Positions 25,476 through 33,392 of a stretch of 64,000 nucleotides of DNA are shown piece after piece. Both the position numbers and the translations under genes were made by a program. The notes beneath the pieces are model-generated. The model saw only the letters and a list, made by a program, of their open reading frames with translations, searched no databases and was not told the origin of the DNA. This DNA comes from Acrocarpospora phusangensis. Its GTDB lineage: Bacteria; Actinomycetota; Actinomycetes; Streptosporangiales; Streptosporangiaceae. Every line of letters starts with the position of its first letter. The first letter of the stretch is position 1. Where the stretch lies: the NCBI RefSeq assembly GCF_016862995.1, contig NZ_BOOA01000015.1:62001-126000 (forward strand). The letters run 5' to 3'.

Positions 25476-28106
25476 TTAGGTTCTCCGGCGGATGAGGGCG
25501 TCGGCGATGGTGACCCCGGTGGGGTGGACGAAGACGGGGTTCAGCTCGATCAGGTCCAGGTTCTCTGTTAGGGCCAGGGTGCCGAGTTGGGAGGCTAGGG
25601 CGGCTAGGGCGGGGACGTCGGATGGGGGTGTGCCTCGGGTGCCGGTGAGCAGGGGGGCTGCTTTGAGGCGGTGAATTTCTTGTTCGAGTCTTTGAGGGTC
25701 GGCGGGGAGGGGGATCAGGACGGCGTCGTCGAAGATTTCCACCCAGAGGCCGCCCAAGGCGACGACCACGACGGGCACGAGTCCGTCGCGCCTTACCGCG
25801 ATCATGACTTCGACTCCGGGGTCGGCCATCTCCTCGACCAGTACGGAGCCCAGCTCCGTCAGCCTTCTGTAAACGTCTCGGACGTTGTCGCGTGTTACGC
25901 CAAGCTCAAGGGCTGAAATATCCGACTTGTGTTGGATAAATGGTGAACTGGCTTTCATAGCCACTGGCCGGTTCAACTCGGTGGCGATGCCGACCGCGTC
26001 ATCCGCGCTGACTGCCACCCGTCCTCGTGGAACCGGCAACCCCCACGCCCTGAGCAGCCCTTTCGCCTCGTGCTCGGCCATCCACCCTGACGGCGACACC
26101 ACTTCCGCTCCGGACCCGCGCATCCGCTGCATCTGTTCCGTTCCGGAAGCACGCGTCCGCTGCATCTGTTTCGTTTCGGATCCGCATGTCGGCTGCATCT
26201 GTTCCAGGATTCCGGACTGCGGCGTCCGCTGCATCTGCTCCGTTCCGGACCTGCGTGTCCGCTGTGTCTCTTCCGTTACAGATCTACGCGTCTGCTGCAT
26301 CTGTTCCGTTCCGGACCTGCGTGTCCGCTGTGTGTCAGGACGTTCCTTCGCGTTGGGACCGGGAGTCGTCTGCATGCGGAGTTCGTCGGGTGTCCGGCGT
26401 TGCGGCCGGGTGGCGGCGGCGATGGCTCGGAGTCTGGCCGGGTCTGGCGGTGGGGTGGTCAAGGCGCCTGCGCACAGGATGCCCTCAGTCAGGCCGGCCA
26501 CCGGGACGATCCCGTGGGCTGCCAGACGTTCCGCGGTTTCCTCAGGCATCAGTTCAGGCAGCGTTGAGGCGACGATGATCGGCTGAGTCAGCCGCGAGGC
26601 GGCGAGAATCACACCATCCAGCGCGCCATCCCAACTCTCCGCCGCATCCTCAGTCATCTGGGCCGGGCGATCGTAGTAGACCAGAACGGGGCCGATGGCA
26701 TCATCCCGTGCGCCGACCGTGATGAGATCGGCCGTCCGTTCGGTCTCCCCGAAGATCACCGCCGTGTAATCCAGCGGATTCCCCGCCGTAGCCGTCGCCG
26801 GCAACACCCCCCGAAGCGCCTCCACAGTCTCCACCCCCAACCCCGGCAACCACACCCCCAAACGCTCCGCCTCATCCGCCGCCGTAGCCGCATCCCCACC
26901 CGAACAAGTCACCACAAGCACCCCGCGAGCACTCCCAGTGCCTCTCCCACCCACCCACCCTTTTCCACGCTCGCGCGCAGCCACCCCCGCCCTCTCGCCT
27001 CCGGCGATCGATGTCCCGCCCTCTTCCGCGATCGGCGTTCCGTCGTCTTTGGTGATCGAGGTGCGGCTGCCTCCGGTTACCGGTGTACCGCCGCTTTTGG
27101 CTATCGATGACCCGCTGCTTCCCTCCATCGGTGTTCCGCCGTCTTCGGCGGTTGTCGGATCGGCATTTCTCATGACGGACATTGGGCCGTTGGGAGTCCG
27201 TGTGTCAGTTGTTGTGGTTGTGAGGGGGCGGCGGGGGGTTGCCAGGGTTTTGGCTAGTTCTAGGAGTTCGTGGGGGTTTTGGGCCCAGGTGCCGCCGGCT
27301 TCTTGGATCAGGGCGCGGAGGAGGCGGGAGTCGCCGGTGATGGAGCCGGTGTGGGCGGCGGCGGCGGAGGCGCCCAGGGGGCTGGTGCCGGCTTTGAGGA
27401 CGGCGGTGCGGATGCCGTGGTCGGCGCAGTGGGCGAGGGCGGTGGCGAGGCGGTGGCCGTCGCCTTCGTCTTCGAGGTAGAGGGCGATGGAGCGGACGCC
27501 GTCGAGGTCGGCCAGGGCGGAGAGGTAGTCGGAGGCGTCGAGGACGGCCTGGTTGCCGCAGGAGATGACGGTGTGGAGGCCGAGGGCGCGGGTGCTGAGC
27601 AGGGCGTTGACGGCGACGTTGCCGCTTTGGGAGATGAGGGCGACCGGGCCTGGGCGGCGGGCGGTGTAGGCGTCACCCCAGAGGGGGGCGCGGTTGACCA
27701 CGGAGACGATGCCGTTGCCGTTCGGGCCGCAGATCGGGAGATCGTGGAGGTGAGCCTGGCGGGTGAGTTCGTCCTGGAGGTCGCGGCCTCCGGCGATCTC
27801 GGCGAATCCGGCGGCCAGGACGACGGCTCCGCCGCAGCCGTACGCTCCGGCTTCGGCCACGAGGGCGGGTACGCCGGCGGCCGGGGTGGCGATGACCAGG
27901 GCGTCGGGGGCGAGGGGAAGGTCGGAGATTCGGGGGACGCACGGGACCCCGTGGACCTGGGTGGCCGTGGGGTGGACGCCGAAGACGGGGCCGGGGAATC
28001 GGGCGCTGAGCAAGTTGGCCACGGCCTGGTTGCCGTACGAGCCGGGACGGGTGGAGGCGCCGACCACGGCGACGGACCTGGGCGCGAGCAGCCGTGCGGG
28101 TTTCAC
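25476..28106 (-). CDS. ADP-forming acyl-CoA synthetase with two repeat inserts
   Basis: One 876-residue chain carries the CoA-binding (1-130), CoA-ligase (140-480) and C-terminal ATP-grasp (670-876) domains of the acetate--CoA ligase (ADP-forming) family. Catalytic His252 is in AAHTGSI; GPNGNGI and ISQSGNV are also present. Two segments are foreign to the family: an 8-residue repeat at about 319-375, inside the ligase domain, and an 11-residue repeat at about 591-667, in the linker before the ATP-grasp. Both keep the frame. GTG 28106 was chosen as start because TTG 28136 would place the operator inside the gene. A divergent TetR gene follows. Confidence 0.88.
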   Translation of the reverse strand: MKPARLLAPRSVAVVGASTRPGSYGNQAVANLLSARFPGPVFGVHPTATQVHGVPCVPRISDLPLAPDALVIATPAAGVPALVAEAGAYGCGGAVVLAAGFAEIAGGRDLQDELTRQAHLHDLPICGPNGNGIVSVVNRAPLWGDAYTARRPGPVALISQSGNVAVNALLSTRALGLHTVISCGNQAVLDASDYLSALADLDGVRSIALYLEDEGDGHRLATALAHCADHGIRTAVLKAGTSPLGASAAAAHTGSITGDSRLLRALIQEAGGTWAQNPHELLELAKTLATPRRPLTTTTTDTRTPNGPMSVMRNADPTTAEDGGTPMEGSSGSSIAKSGGTPVTGGSRTSITKDDGTPIAEEGGTSIAGGERAGVAARERGKGWVGGRGTGSARGVLVVTCSGGDAATAADEAERLGVWLPGLGVETVEALRGVLPATATAGNPLDYTAVIFGETERTADLITVGARDDAIGPVLVYYDRPAQMTEDAAESWDGALDGVILAASRLTQPIIVASTLPELMPEETAERLAAHGIVPVAGLTEGILCAGALTTPPPDPARLRAIAAATRPQRRTPDELRMQTTPGPNAKERPDTQRTRRSGTEQMQQTRRSVTEETQRTRRSGTEQMQRTPQSGILEQMQPTCGSETKQMQRTRASGTEQMQRMRGSGAEVVSPSGWMAEHEAKGLLRAWGLPVPRGRVAVSADDAVGIATELNRPVAMKASSPFIQHKSDISALELGVTRDNVRDVYRRLTELGSVLVEEMADPGVEVMIAVRRDGLVPVVVVALGGLWVEIFDDAVLIPLPADPQRLEQEIHRLKAAPLLTGTRGTPPSDVPALAALASQLGTLALTENLDLIELNPVFVHPTGVTIADALIRRRT
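26109..26336. repeat. In-frame 33-bp tandem repeat
   Basis: The block CTGCATCTGTTCCGTTCCGG recurs at 26127, 26160, 26193, 26229, 26262, 26295 and partly 26328. Steps are 33 bp, with one 36-bp unit containing an extra AGGATT-type change. In the protein the unit reads RTRRSGTEQMQ. Units at 26127 and 26295 are identical over 21 bp, so expansion or gene conversion appears recent. Confidence 0.9.
26983..27150. repeat. In-frame 24-bp tandem repeat
   Basis: Seven consecutive 24-bp units start at 26983, 27007, 27031, 27055, 27079, 27103 and 27127, with no indels; the unit is close to ATCGGTGTTCCGCCGTCTTC plus GGCG. In the protein, eight-residue units read AEDGGTPM, EGSSGSSI, AKSGGTPV, TGGSRTSI, TKDDGTPI and AEEGGTSI. 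Divergence between units is moderate, so this array looks older than the 33-bp one in the same gene. Confidence 0.88.
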
Positions 28107-28115
28107 CCTATCTAG

Positions 28116-28138
28116 ACTGGTTGGTTGACCAGTCAACC
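28116..28138. promoter_or_regulatory. Shared TetR-type operator, copy A
   Basis: GGTTGAC-CA-GTCAACC (28123-28138) is a perfect palindrome, and a second overlapping symmetry ACTGGT-N6-ACCAGT starts at 28116. It sits 10-32 bp before the GTG of the acyl-CoA synthetase gene, over its promoter, and about 65 bp before the divergent TetR gene. It matches sites at 31676 and 38407 under the consensus CTGRYTGGKTGMCCARTYAR. Confidence 0.75.
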
Positions 28139-28200
28139 GTCAAGGGTAGGGTTGTATCCACAGCCCTTATGGCGGCGATCGCTGCGGTAGTCTTGGCGGC

Positions 28201-28836
28201 GTGCGCAGTGCGGAGGGCGCCCGGAGTAGCCGGGCCGATCAGGCTGATCAGCGCCGGGCCGAACTGCTGGACGCCGCCCGGCGCGTCGTGCTGGAGCGAG
28301 GGCTGGCGAGCACCCGTGTCGCCGACATCGCGAAGGCCACCAATGTCAGCGGTGGCTTGATCCATTACCATTTCGCCACCAAGGACGATCTCATCACCGC
28401 GATGCTCCGCGCCACCTCGGAAACCGAGGTCAAACGGCTGCGTGAGATCATCGCCGGGCCTGGTACGGCCGTCCAGCGCCTCGACCGGGTGCTGCGCTAC
28501 TACATTCCCAGCTCCCGCTCCGACCAGAGCTGGATCCTCTGGCTGGACGCCTGGGCGCTCGGTGTGCGCGAGCCCCACGTCCGCGAGATCCTGCTCGAAC
28601 TCGAAGGCGGCTGGATCGAGATCCTCGCCGAGGTCATCTCCGAGGGCGTAGCCAAGGGCGAGTTCTTCTGCGACGACCCGGTAGGCGCCGCGGAACGCCT
28701 CGACGGCATGCTCGACGGCCTCGTCGTCCGCTACACCCTGCACTCCGGCGCCATGTCCCGCAAACGCCTCCTCGAACACGCCCGAATCGCCGCCACCCAC
28801 GAGGTAGGCATCCCCCGCTCCGCCTTCCCCGCCTAA
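28201..28836 (+). CDS. TetR-family regulator with BetI-type C-terminal domain
   Basis: The 211-residue repressor has its DNA-binding domain at residues 17-65 (RRAELLDAARRVVLERGLAS and TNVSGGLIHYHFATKDDLI). The C-terminal part (WILWLDAWALGVREPHVREI, LDGMLDGLVVRYTLHSG) resembles the BetI-like TetR_C domain. GTG 28201 stands seven bases after TAGTCT, so the mRNA is probably leaderless. It diverges from the acyl-CoA synthetase gene across the palindrome at 28116-28138, which makes it the first candidate for binding the shared operator family. The ligand is unknown. Confidence 0.9.
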   Translation: MRSAEGARSSRADQADQRRAELLDAARRVVLERGLASTRVADIAKATNVSGGLIHYHFATKDDLITAMLRATSETEVKRLREIIAGPGTAVQRLDRVLRYYIPSSRSDQSWILWLDAWALGVREPHVREILLELEGGWIEILAEVISEGVAKGEFFCDDPVGAAERLDGMLDGLVVRYTLHSGAMSRKRLLEHARIAATHEVGIPRSAFPA

Positions 28837-28841
28837 CCCAC

Positions 28842-29330
28842 CCCCGAACGACCCACGTCGTTCTTCCGTACCTGATCCACCCTCCGGGCGGCCCGTGTTG
28901 TTCATCCGCGCCTGAGTAACCCTTCGGCTGCAGCATCATTCCCGACCTGAACCGCCCGAACGACCCACGTCGTTCTTCCGTGCCTGGGTAACTCTTCGGG
29001 CGCGGGCGTCGTTCCCGACCTGAGCCGCCCCCGGAGGGCGTGTGTCGTTCTTCCGCGCCCGAGTAGCTCTCCGGACGGCGAGCGTCGTTCCCGACCTGAG
29101 CCGTCCCCGAACGACCCACGTCGTTCTTCCGCGCCTGAGTCGCTCTTCGGGGCCTCCGTGTCGTCTTTCCCGCTTGAGCCCCCCTCAGATAGCCCATGTC
29201 GCTTTCCCGTCCGAGTCGCTATCTGGGCGACCGGAGTCGTTTCCCCGCCTGAGTTGATCCCTGGGCAATCGGCGTTGTCTTGCCCGCCTGAGCTACCCTC
29301 AGCGGCCCGCGTCGTCGCCACGTGCTCGAA
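28842..29330. repeat. Noncoding tandem array, about 13 units of ~38 bp
   Basis: The core GTCGTTC (or one-base variants) recurs at 28857, 28897, 28935, 28969, 29008, 29044, 29084, 29120, 29160, 29198, 29236, 29274 and 29311. Steps are 34-40 bp, mean near 38, and not multiples of three. The unit continues TTCCGCGCCTGAGT and CTCTTCGGG. Units 1, 4 and 8 contain the hairpin GAACGAC-CCAC-GTCGTTC. The array fills the gap between convergent TetR and GNAT genes. Open frames across it on the minus strand only reflect base composition. Confidence 0.88.
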
Positions 29331-29768
29331 CGCAGACCAGGATTCCGATGGCCGTCCTCATTTCACGACGCCACGCCTGCTATCAGCGGAAACGACCGAC
29401 GCCGCCCACCCTCACCAGTTGGACCAGGCGTAAGCAATCCAGGGCCTCGGAGGCGCGGCCTTTGGGAGTGTGGTCATCCGACCCGGGCCTTGCTACGGGA
29501 CCCCCTCGCGCCTGCATGGGACGGAATTTCGTGCGGCTCAGGCCATGGAGACGGAACCGCGCCACGCCTGCATGGGACGCATGAGTCGCAGCTGGGCCCT
29601 GACCAGCCGATCTCATTTTTGGGGACAGAACCGACTTGTGCTGGCGTGGGCGGCTCGCAGGTGAGGCTGGCAAACCGACCTGAACCCGAAACGAATGCAC
29701 AGTCACATCTGCGTGGGACGCGAACTGGTGGCTGGGTTCTGGTCGGCTGGCCTGGGCTGGGAGGTGGG
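29331..29768. other. Gene-free stretch with degenerate direct repeats
   Basis: No coding frame is convincing here. CGCCTGCATGGGACG occurs twice (29510-29524 and 29566-29580), with similar sequence following each copy for about 40 bp, and a weaker third copy (CATCTGCGTGGGACG) is at 29706-29720. The block therefore looks like further decayed repeat DNA next to the array. Confidence 0.6.
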
Positions 29769-30476
29769 TCAGGTTTGGGTTAGGTGGGGGACGCGGAGGG
29801 CGTTGAAGGTGGTGTGGCGGCGGAGGGTGAAGCCGAGGGATTCGTAGAGGGGGATGGCGGGGTTGTGGGCGGCGGCGTGGAGGAAGGGGGTTTCGCCGCG
29901 GGAGCGGATTCCGGCGGCGACGGCGAGGATCAGGCGGGTGGCGAGGCCTTGGCCGCGGTGGGCGGGGTCGGTGCAGACGGCGCTGATCTCGGTCCAGCCG
30001 GGTGGGTGGAGGCGTTCTCCCGCCATCGCGACAAGTGCGCCGTTCCGGCGGATGCCGAGGTAGTCGCCCATTTCGATGGTGCGCGGCAGGAAGGGTCCTG
30101 GCTGGGTATGGGCGGTGAGGTCGAGCATGTCGGGGACGTCGGCGGCCGTCAGGCGTACGGCTTCCGCGTCGGGTTCGCCCCACACAGCCTCACCGGAGAG
30201 CTGTACGCCGGGGACAACCTGCACGATTTCCCATGCGGGCGGCGGCTGCGAGCGTCCGAGCGGTGCCGCGACGATGGTGCCGGGCCCTGCCAGGGCGGCG
30301 ATGGCGTCCCAGTCGTCCGCCGTCGGGTCGCCGGCCATGGCCAGGAAGGGTGACATGTCGACCGGGTAACGGGCGACTCCGCCGCGCCGCTCCGCGAAGG
30401 AGGCGTGCGGGCCGCTGAGCGACTCCCACACCGGGTTGTCCAAAATATGACTCATCGGTCCCGCTTCCAAACCCAT
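29769..30476 (-). CDS. GNAT-family N-acetyltransferase (FR47-like)
   Basis: The 235-residue protein has an N-terminal half of variable sequence and a C-terminal GNAT core. The core shows YLGIRRNGALVAMAGERLH, then EISAVCTDPAHRGQGLATRL (acetyl-CoA loop RGQGLA) and AAAHNPAIPLYESLGFTLRR. This matches FR47-like acetyltransferases. The start may be ATG 30476 (AGGTAGGA five bases before) or ATG 30455. The AT-rich DNA upstream (30477-30500) suggests its promoter. Substrate unknown. Confidence 0.88.
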   Translation of the reverse strand: MGLEAGPMSHILDNPVWESLSGPHASFAERRGGVARYPVDMSPFLAMAGDPTADDWDAIAALAGPGTIVAAPLGRSQPPPAWEIVQVVPGVQLSGEAVWGEPDAEAVRLTAADVPDMLDLTAHTQPGPFLPRTIEMGDYLGIRRNGALVAMAGERLHPPGWTEISAVCTDPAHRGQGLATRLILAVAAGIRSRGETPFLHAAAHNPAIPLYESLGFTLRRHTTFNALRVPHLTQT

Positions 30477-30660
30477 AATTCCTACCTAAATAATATAGAT
30501 ATGTCAACCTCGGTAATGCCGCAACGCCTCCTCGGTTCGCCCCGACGCGTGTTCATGGGCGTCACGGGCTCGGACAGCCCTGCACGCCGCCGACGGCATC
30601 GGGACCATCACCCAGAGCACGCCCACTCAGCCCACCCAGAGCACGCAGACTACCCAGCCG

Positions 30661-30873
30661 GTGGTGACAGCCAAGCGCGGCCGCGCCCGCAAGTCGGACT
30701 CACCCTCACCGCCGACCAAGGTCGACTCGGTCACCATGGACGACGGCACCGGCTACGAGCCCTCGTTACTGTGGGACAAGGCGAAGAACCAAGGACTACC
30801 TCAGGTCTTCGGCCGCCCGATCAGGTGGCGGCGCGAAGGCCGGACGTACGTGGCGGAACTCGCGGAGGTCTGA
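30661..30873 (+). CDS. Possible small protein, maybe the end of a broken gene
   Basis: A 70-residue frame ends one base before the DUF427 gene, whose ribosome site GGAGG lies within it. The C-terminal half (DGTGYEPSLLWDKAKNQGLP and VFGRPIRWRREG) looks protein-like. Upstream the same frame stays open for about 50 more codons without an ATG, GTG or TTG, and includes TQSTPTQPTQSTQTTQP, encoded by a duplicated 24-bp unit (30609 and 30633). A different frame starts at ATG 30501 (MSTSVMPQRLLGS). A frameshift near 30585 joining the two is possible. Confidence 0.4.
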   Translation: MVTAKRGRARKSDSPSPPTKVDSVTMDDGTGYEPSLLWDKAKNQGLPQVFGRPIRWRREGRTYVAELAEV

Positions 30874-30874
30874 G

Positions 30875-31612
30875 ATGTCATACGACGGAACGTTCAACTG
30901 GGAGCCCAGCCGGCGCTGGGTGCGCGGCGTCAAGGGCGGCACCACGGTCGTCGACAGCAAGGCCCCGCTGCTGGTGTGGGGCCCCACCCACCCGGTCCCG
31001 CACTACGCGTTCCCGATCGAGGACGTACGCGCCGACCTGTTCACACCCGCCGAAAGCCGGCCCGGCCACTTCGACCTGACCGTCGACGGGGAGACGATCG
31101 CCGACGCTGCGTTCGCGCATCCGGAGCTGCCCGGGCACCTGACGATCGCGTGGTTCCGCCACGCGACGCCGGTCCTGGACCACTGGTACGAGGAAGAGGA
31201 GGAGATCTTCGTGCATCCTCGCGACCCCTACAAGCGGGTGGACCCGATTCCCAGCTCCCGGCACGTACGGGTCGAGATCGGCGGCCGGGTGGTCGCCGAC
31301 ACGCGCGCCCCGGTGCTGCTCTACGAGACCGGGCTGCCGACGCGCTACTACGTGCCGCCCAATGACGTGGACTTCTCGCTGCTGGAGCCGACCGACAGCA
31401 GTACGCGGTGCCCGTACAAGGGGGAGGCGTCGTACTGGTCGCTGCGGGAGCCCGTCGAGGGCGTGCCCGCCGACGTGGCGTGGGCGTACCACGCCCCAAT
31501 TCCGGCCGCCGCCCCGATCAAGGGTTACGTGGCGTTCTATAACGAGTTCGTCGACATCATCGTGGACGGGGTCAAGGAAGAGCGCCCCGAGACGGTGTTC
31601 AGCAGGCGATAG
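30875..31612 (+). CDS. Tandem DUF427 protein
   Basis: The 245-residue protein is two DUF427 units in series. The first covers about residues 10-110 (VRGVKGGTTVVDSKAPLLVW, then LDHWYEEEEEIFVHPRDPYK). The second covers 125-235 (VRVEIGGRVVADTRAPVLLY, YYVPPNDVDFSLLEPTDSST, CPYKGEASYWSL, IKGYVAFYNE). DUF427 is a small beta-rich domain with poorly known biochemistry. GGAGG is well placed before the ATG. A GGGTGAC/GTCACCC hairpin (31626-31649) follows. Confidence 0.9.
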   Translation: MSYDGTFNWEPSRRWVRGVKGGTTVVDSKAPLLVWGPTHPVPHYAFPIEDVRADLFTPAESRPGHFDLTVDGETIADAAFAHPELPGHLTIAWFRHATPVLDHWYEEEEEIFVHPRDPYKRVDPIPSSRHVRVEIGGRVVADTRAPVLLYETGLPTRYYVPPNDVDFSLLEPTDSSTRCPYKGEASYWSLREPVEGVPADVAWAYHAPIPAAAPIKGYVAFYNEFVDIIVDGVKEERPETVFSRR

Positions 31613-31625
31613 GAGGCGTCGTCGC

Positions 31626-31649
31626 GGGTGACGGGCAGGCATGTCACCC
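31626..31649. terminator. Possible terminator after DUF427 gene
   Basis: Arms GGGTGAC and GTCACCC pair perfectly over a 10-base loop, 13 bp after the stop. The stem is short, so termination is uncertain. A TTGACA box follows at 31652-31657 and may be the -35 of the acyl-CoA dehydrogenase gene. Confidence 0.45.
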
Positions 31650-31675
31650 TCTTGACAGCCCCACTCCTTGGCGAT

Positions 31676-31699
31676 TTGACTGGGTGACCAATCAGTTAA
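31676..31699. promoter_or_regulatory. Shared TetR-type operator, copy B
   Basis: TTGACTGGGTGACCAATCAG plus TTAA is an imperfect palindrome (TTRACTGR at each end). It ends where the ribosome site AAGGAG begins and covers the -10 to +20 area of the acyl-CoA dehydrogenase gene, downstream of TTGACA (31652-31657). It matches copies A and C closely. Confidence 0.75.
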
Positions 31700-31710
31700 G
31701 GAGTTGCGGT

Positions 31711-32874
31711 ATGTCGCTGGTTCGGCTGACGGCGGAGCAGGTCGAGTTGGGGGAGCGGGCCAGGGCGTTCGTGGACGAGGTGCTGATTCCGCGGGAGGAG
31801 GCGGCCGAGCGGGCCGGGGGACGGCTGCCCCAGCAGGACATTCAGGAGATCATGAAGGCCGCCGTGGCCGCCCGGCTCAACGGGGGCCGGCACGCGCGCG
31901 AGTACGGCGGCCAGGGCTGGTCCTCGGTCGACTACGTGGTGGTGCACGAGCAGCTCGGCCGCAACACCAACGGCCTGTGGTGGTGGGTCCCGGACGCGTA
32001 CAACGTGATGGCGGCGGGGACGCCCGAGCAGATCGACCGGTATCTGCGCCCGGCCGTCCGGGGGGAGGCGTGGCTGTCCTACGCGGTCACCGAGGAGCAC
32101 GCGGGCTCCGATCCGTCCGGTATCGCCACGACCGCGGTCCGGGACGGCGGCGAGTGGGTGCTGAACGGCGAGAAGTGGTTCGTGACGAGCGGCGACGTGG
32201 CGGCGGCCCACATCGTGGTGGCGGTGGTGGAGGGCCACGGGCCGACGCTGTTCATCGTGGACGCGGACGCCGAGGGCGTGGAGTTCGTGGACGAGCCGCT
32301 GTTCACGCACACCTTCCCGCACGGGCACCCGACCGTCCGGCTGACCGACGTACGGGTGCCGGCGGACGCGGTGCTGGGCGGGCTCGGGCAGGCCGACGCG
32401 CTCCAGCAGAACTGGTTCGTAGAGGAGCGCCTGGGCATCGCCGTGCACTGCGTCGCGGCCATGGGGCGGCTCTTGGAGGAGGCGGTCGCCTGGGCTGGCG
32501 GGCGGGAGCAGGGCGGAGCCCGGCTGATCGAGCACCAGGGAGTCGCGTTCCCGCTGGCGGACTCGGCCGCCGACGCCGCCGCGGCCCGGCTGCTCGTGTA
32601 CGAGGTGGCCGCGCTGGCCGACTCCGGGGCGGACCGGAAGATCGTGCACGCGAAGGCGTCCCTGGCCAAGCTCTTCGCCAGCGAGGCCGCCTACCGCTGC
32701 GCCGACCGCGCGGTGCAGACCTTCGGCGGCCGGGGATACATCCGGACCAACGTGGCCGAACGCTTCCTGCGGGAACTGCGGGTGGACCGGATCTGGGAGG
32801 GCACCAGCGAGATCCAGCGCCTCATCATCAGCCGCTCCCTGGAACGCCGGGGCGTCCGCCAGGTGATCGTCTGA
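31711..32874 (+). CDS. Acyl-CoA dehydrogenase
   Basis: This 387-residue flavoenzyme is of the same fold as the one at 13391 but only distantly alike. It shows WLSYAVTEEHAGSDPSGIAT and WVLNGEKWFVTSGD for FAD binding and ends with WEGTSEIQRLIISRSL, giving catalytic Glu363. ATG 31711 has AAGGAG seven bases before it; a GTG at 31684 is in frame but lies inside the operator. Because the operator matches that of the acyl-CoA synthetase, the two enzymes may act in one pathway: activation, then dehydrogenation. Confidence 0.92.
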   Translation: MSLVRLTAEQVELGERARAFVDEVLIPREEAAERAGGRLPQQDIQEIMKAAVAARLNGGRHAREYGGQGWSSVDYVVVHEQLGRNTNGLWWWVPDAYNVMAAGTPEQIDRYLRPAVRGEAWLSYAVTEEHAGSDPSGIATTAVRDGGEWVLNGEKWFVTSGDVAAAHIVVAVVEGHGPTLFIVDADAEGVEFVDEPLFTHTFPHGHPTVRLTDVRVPADAVLGGLGQADALQQNWFVEERLGIAVHCVAAMGRLLEEAVAWAGGREQGGARLIEHQGVAFPLADSAADAAAARLLVYEVAALADSGADRKIVHAKASLAKLFASEAAYRCADRAVQTFGGRGYIRTNVAERFLRELRVDRIWEGTSEIQRLIISRSLERRGVRQVIV

Positions 32875-32939
32875 CCTGAAACACACGCACTTTTCCGGAC
32901 ATGTGTAGGAATGAAGTGTCACCTCCGGAAGGGTGCGAT

Positions 32940-33392
32940 GTGGGCCTCAGACAGCGGTTCGAGGAGATCTACCTCGCGCACTATCCGGATCTGCTGGCGT
33001 ACGTGCGCCGCCGTACCGAATCGCCGGATGACGCGTCCGATGCGATCGCGGAGACCTTCACCACCGCGTGGCGGCGCATCGACGAGGTCCCGCCGGGACC
33101 GCAGGCCCGCCTCTGGCTGTACGGCGTCGCCCGCCGCGTCCTGGCCAACCAGCGCCGGGGCGAGTCCCGCCGCTCGGCCCTGGCCGTACGGCTCCGCGAG
33201 GAGCTGGAGGTCTGGGACGAGGGCGCGCTCCGGTCCCTCCGGACGGCCTGGCGCCGATGGACGCGCCGGCTCCTACTCATGGTCCGCTCCAGTTCTACGT
33301 CGGACCCTCCCAGACCGACGCCGTCGACGCGTGCCCGGCCGCCAAGGACTGATCTCCCATGCTCACCGAGGTCCGCCGCACGCTCCCGATAA
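32940..33392 (+). pseudogene. Truncated ECF sigma factor fused to foreign DNA
   Basis: From GTG 32940 (GGAAGG eight bases before) the frame encodes an intact sigma region 2: FEEIYLAHYPDLLAYVRRRT, DDASDAIAETFTTAWRRIDE and ARLWLYGVARRVLANQRRGE. Region 4 is missing. The frame passes LRSLRTAWRR, where region 4 should begin, then turns into Arg/Ser/Pro-rich nonsense. From about 33258 another frame takes over and encodes DAPAPTHGPLQFYVGPSQTD followed by a short tail, stopping at 33352 with normal codon use. A deletion probably joined the 5' part of the sigma gene to the 3' end of a downstream gene. Confidence 0.8.

Noticed and set aside
25476-28106. Repeat inserts as introns or inteins
   Set aside because: No intein motifs (N-terminal Cys or Ser block, C-terminal His-Asn) or group I/II features; arrays are simple tandem repeats in frame.
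28902-29321. A 139-residue open frame on the minus strand across the array
   Set aside because: Repeat steps are not multiples of three, so units are read in changing frames, and the frame has no ribosome site. GC-rich DNA keeps such frames open by chance.
28842-29330. Array as a CRISPR
   Set aside because: Units vary within themselves, steps vary from 34 to 40 bp, there are no unique spacers between constant repeats, and no cas genes are near.
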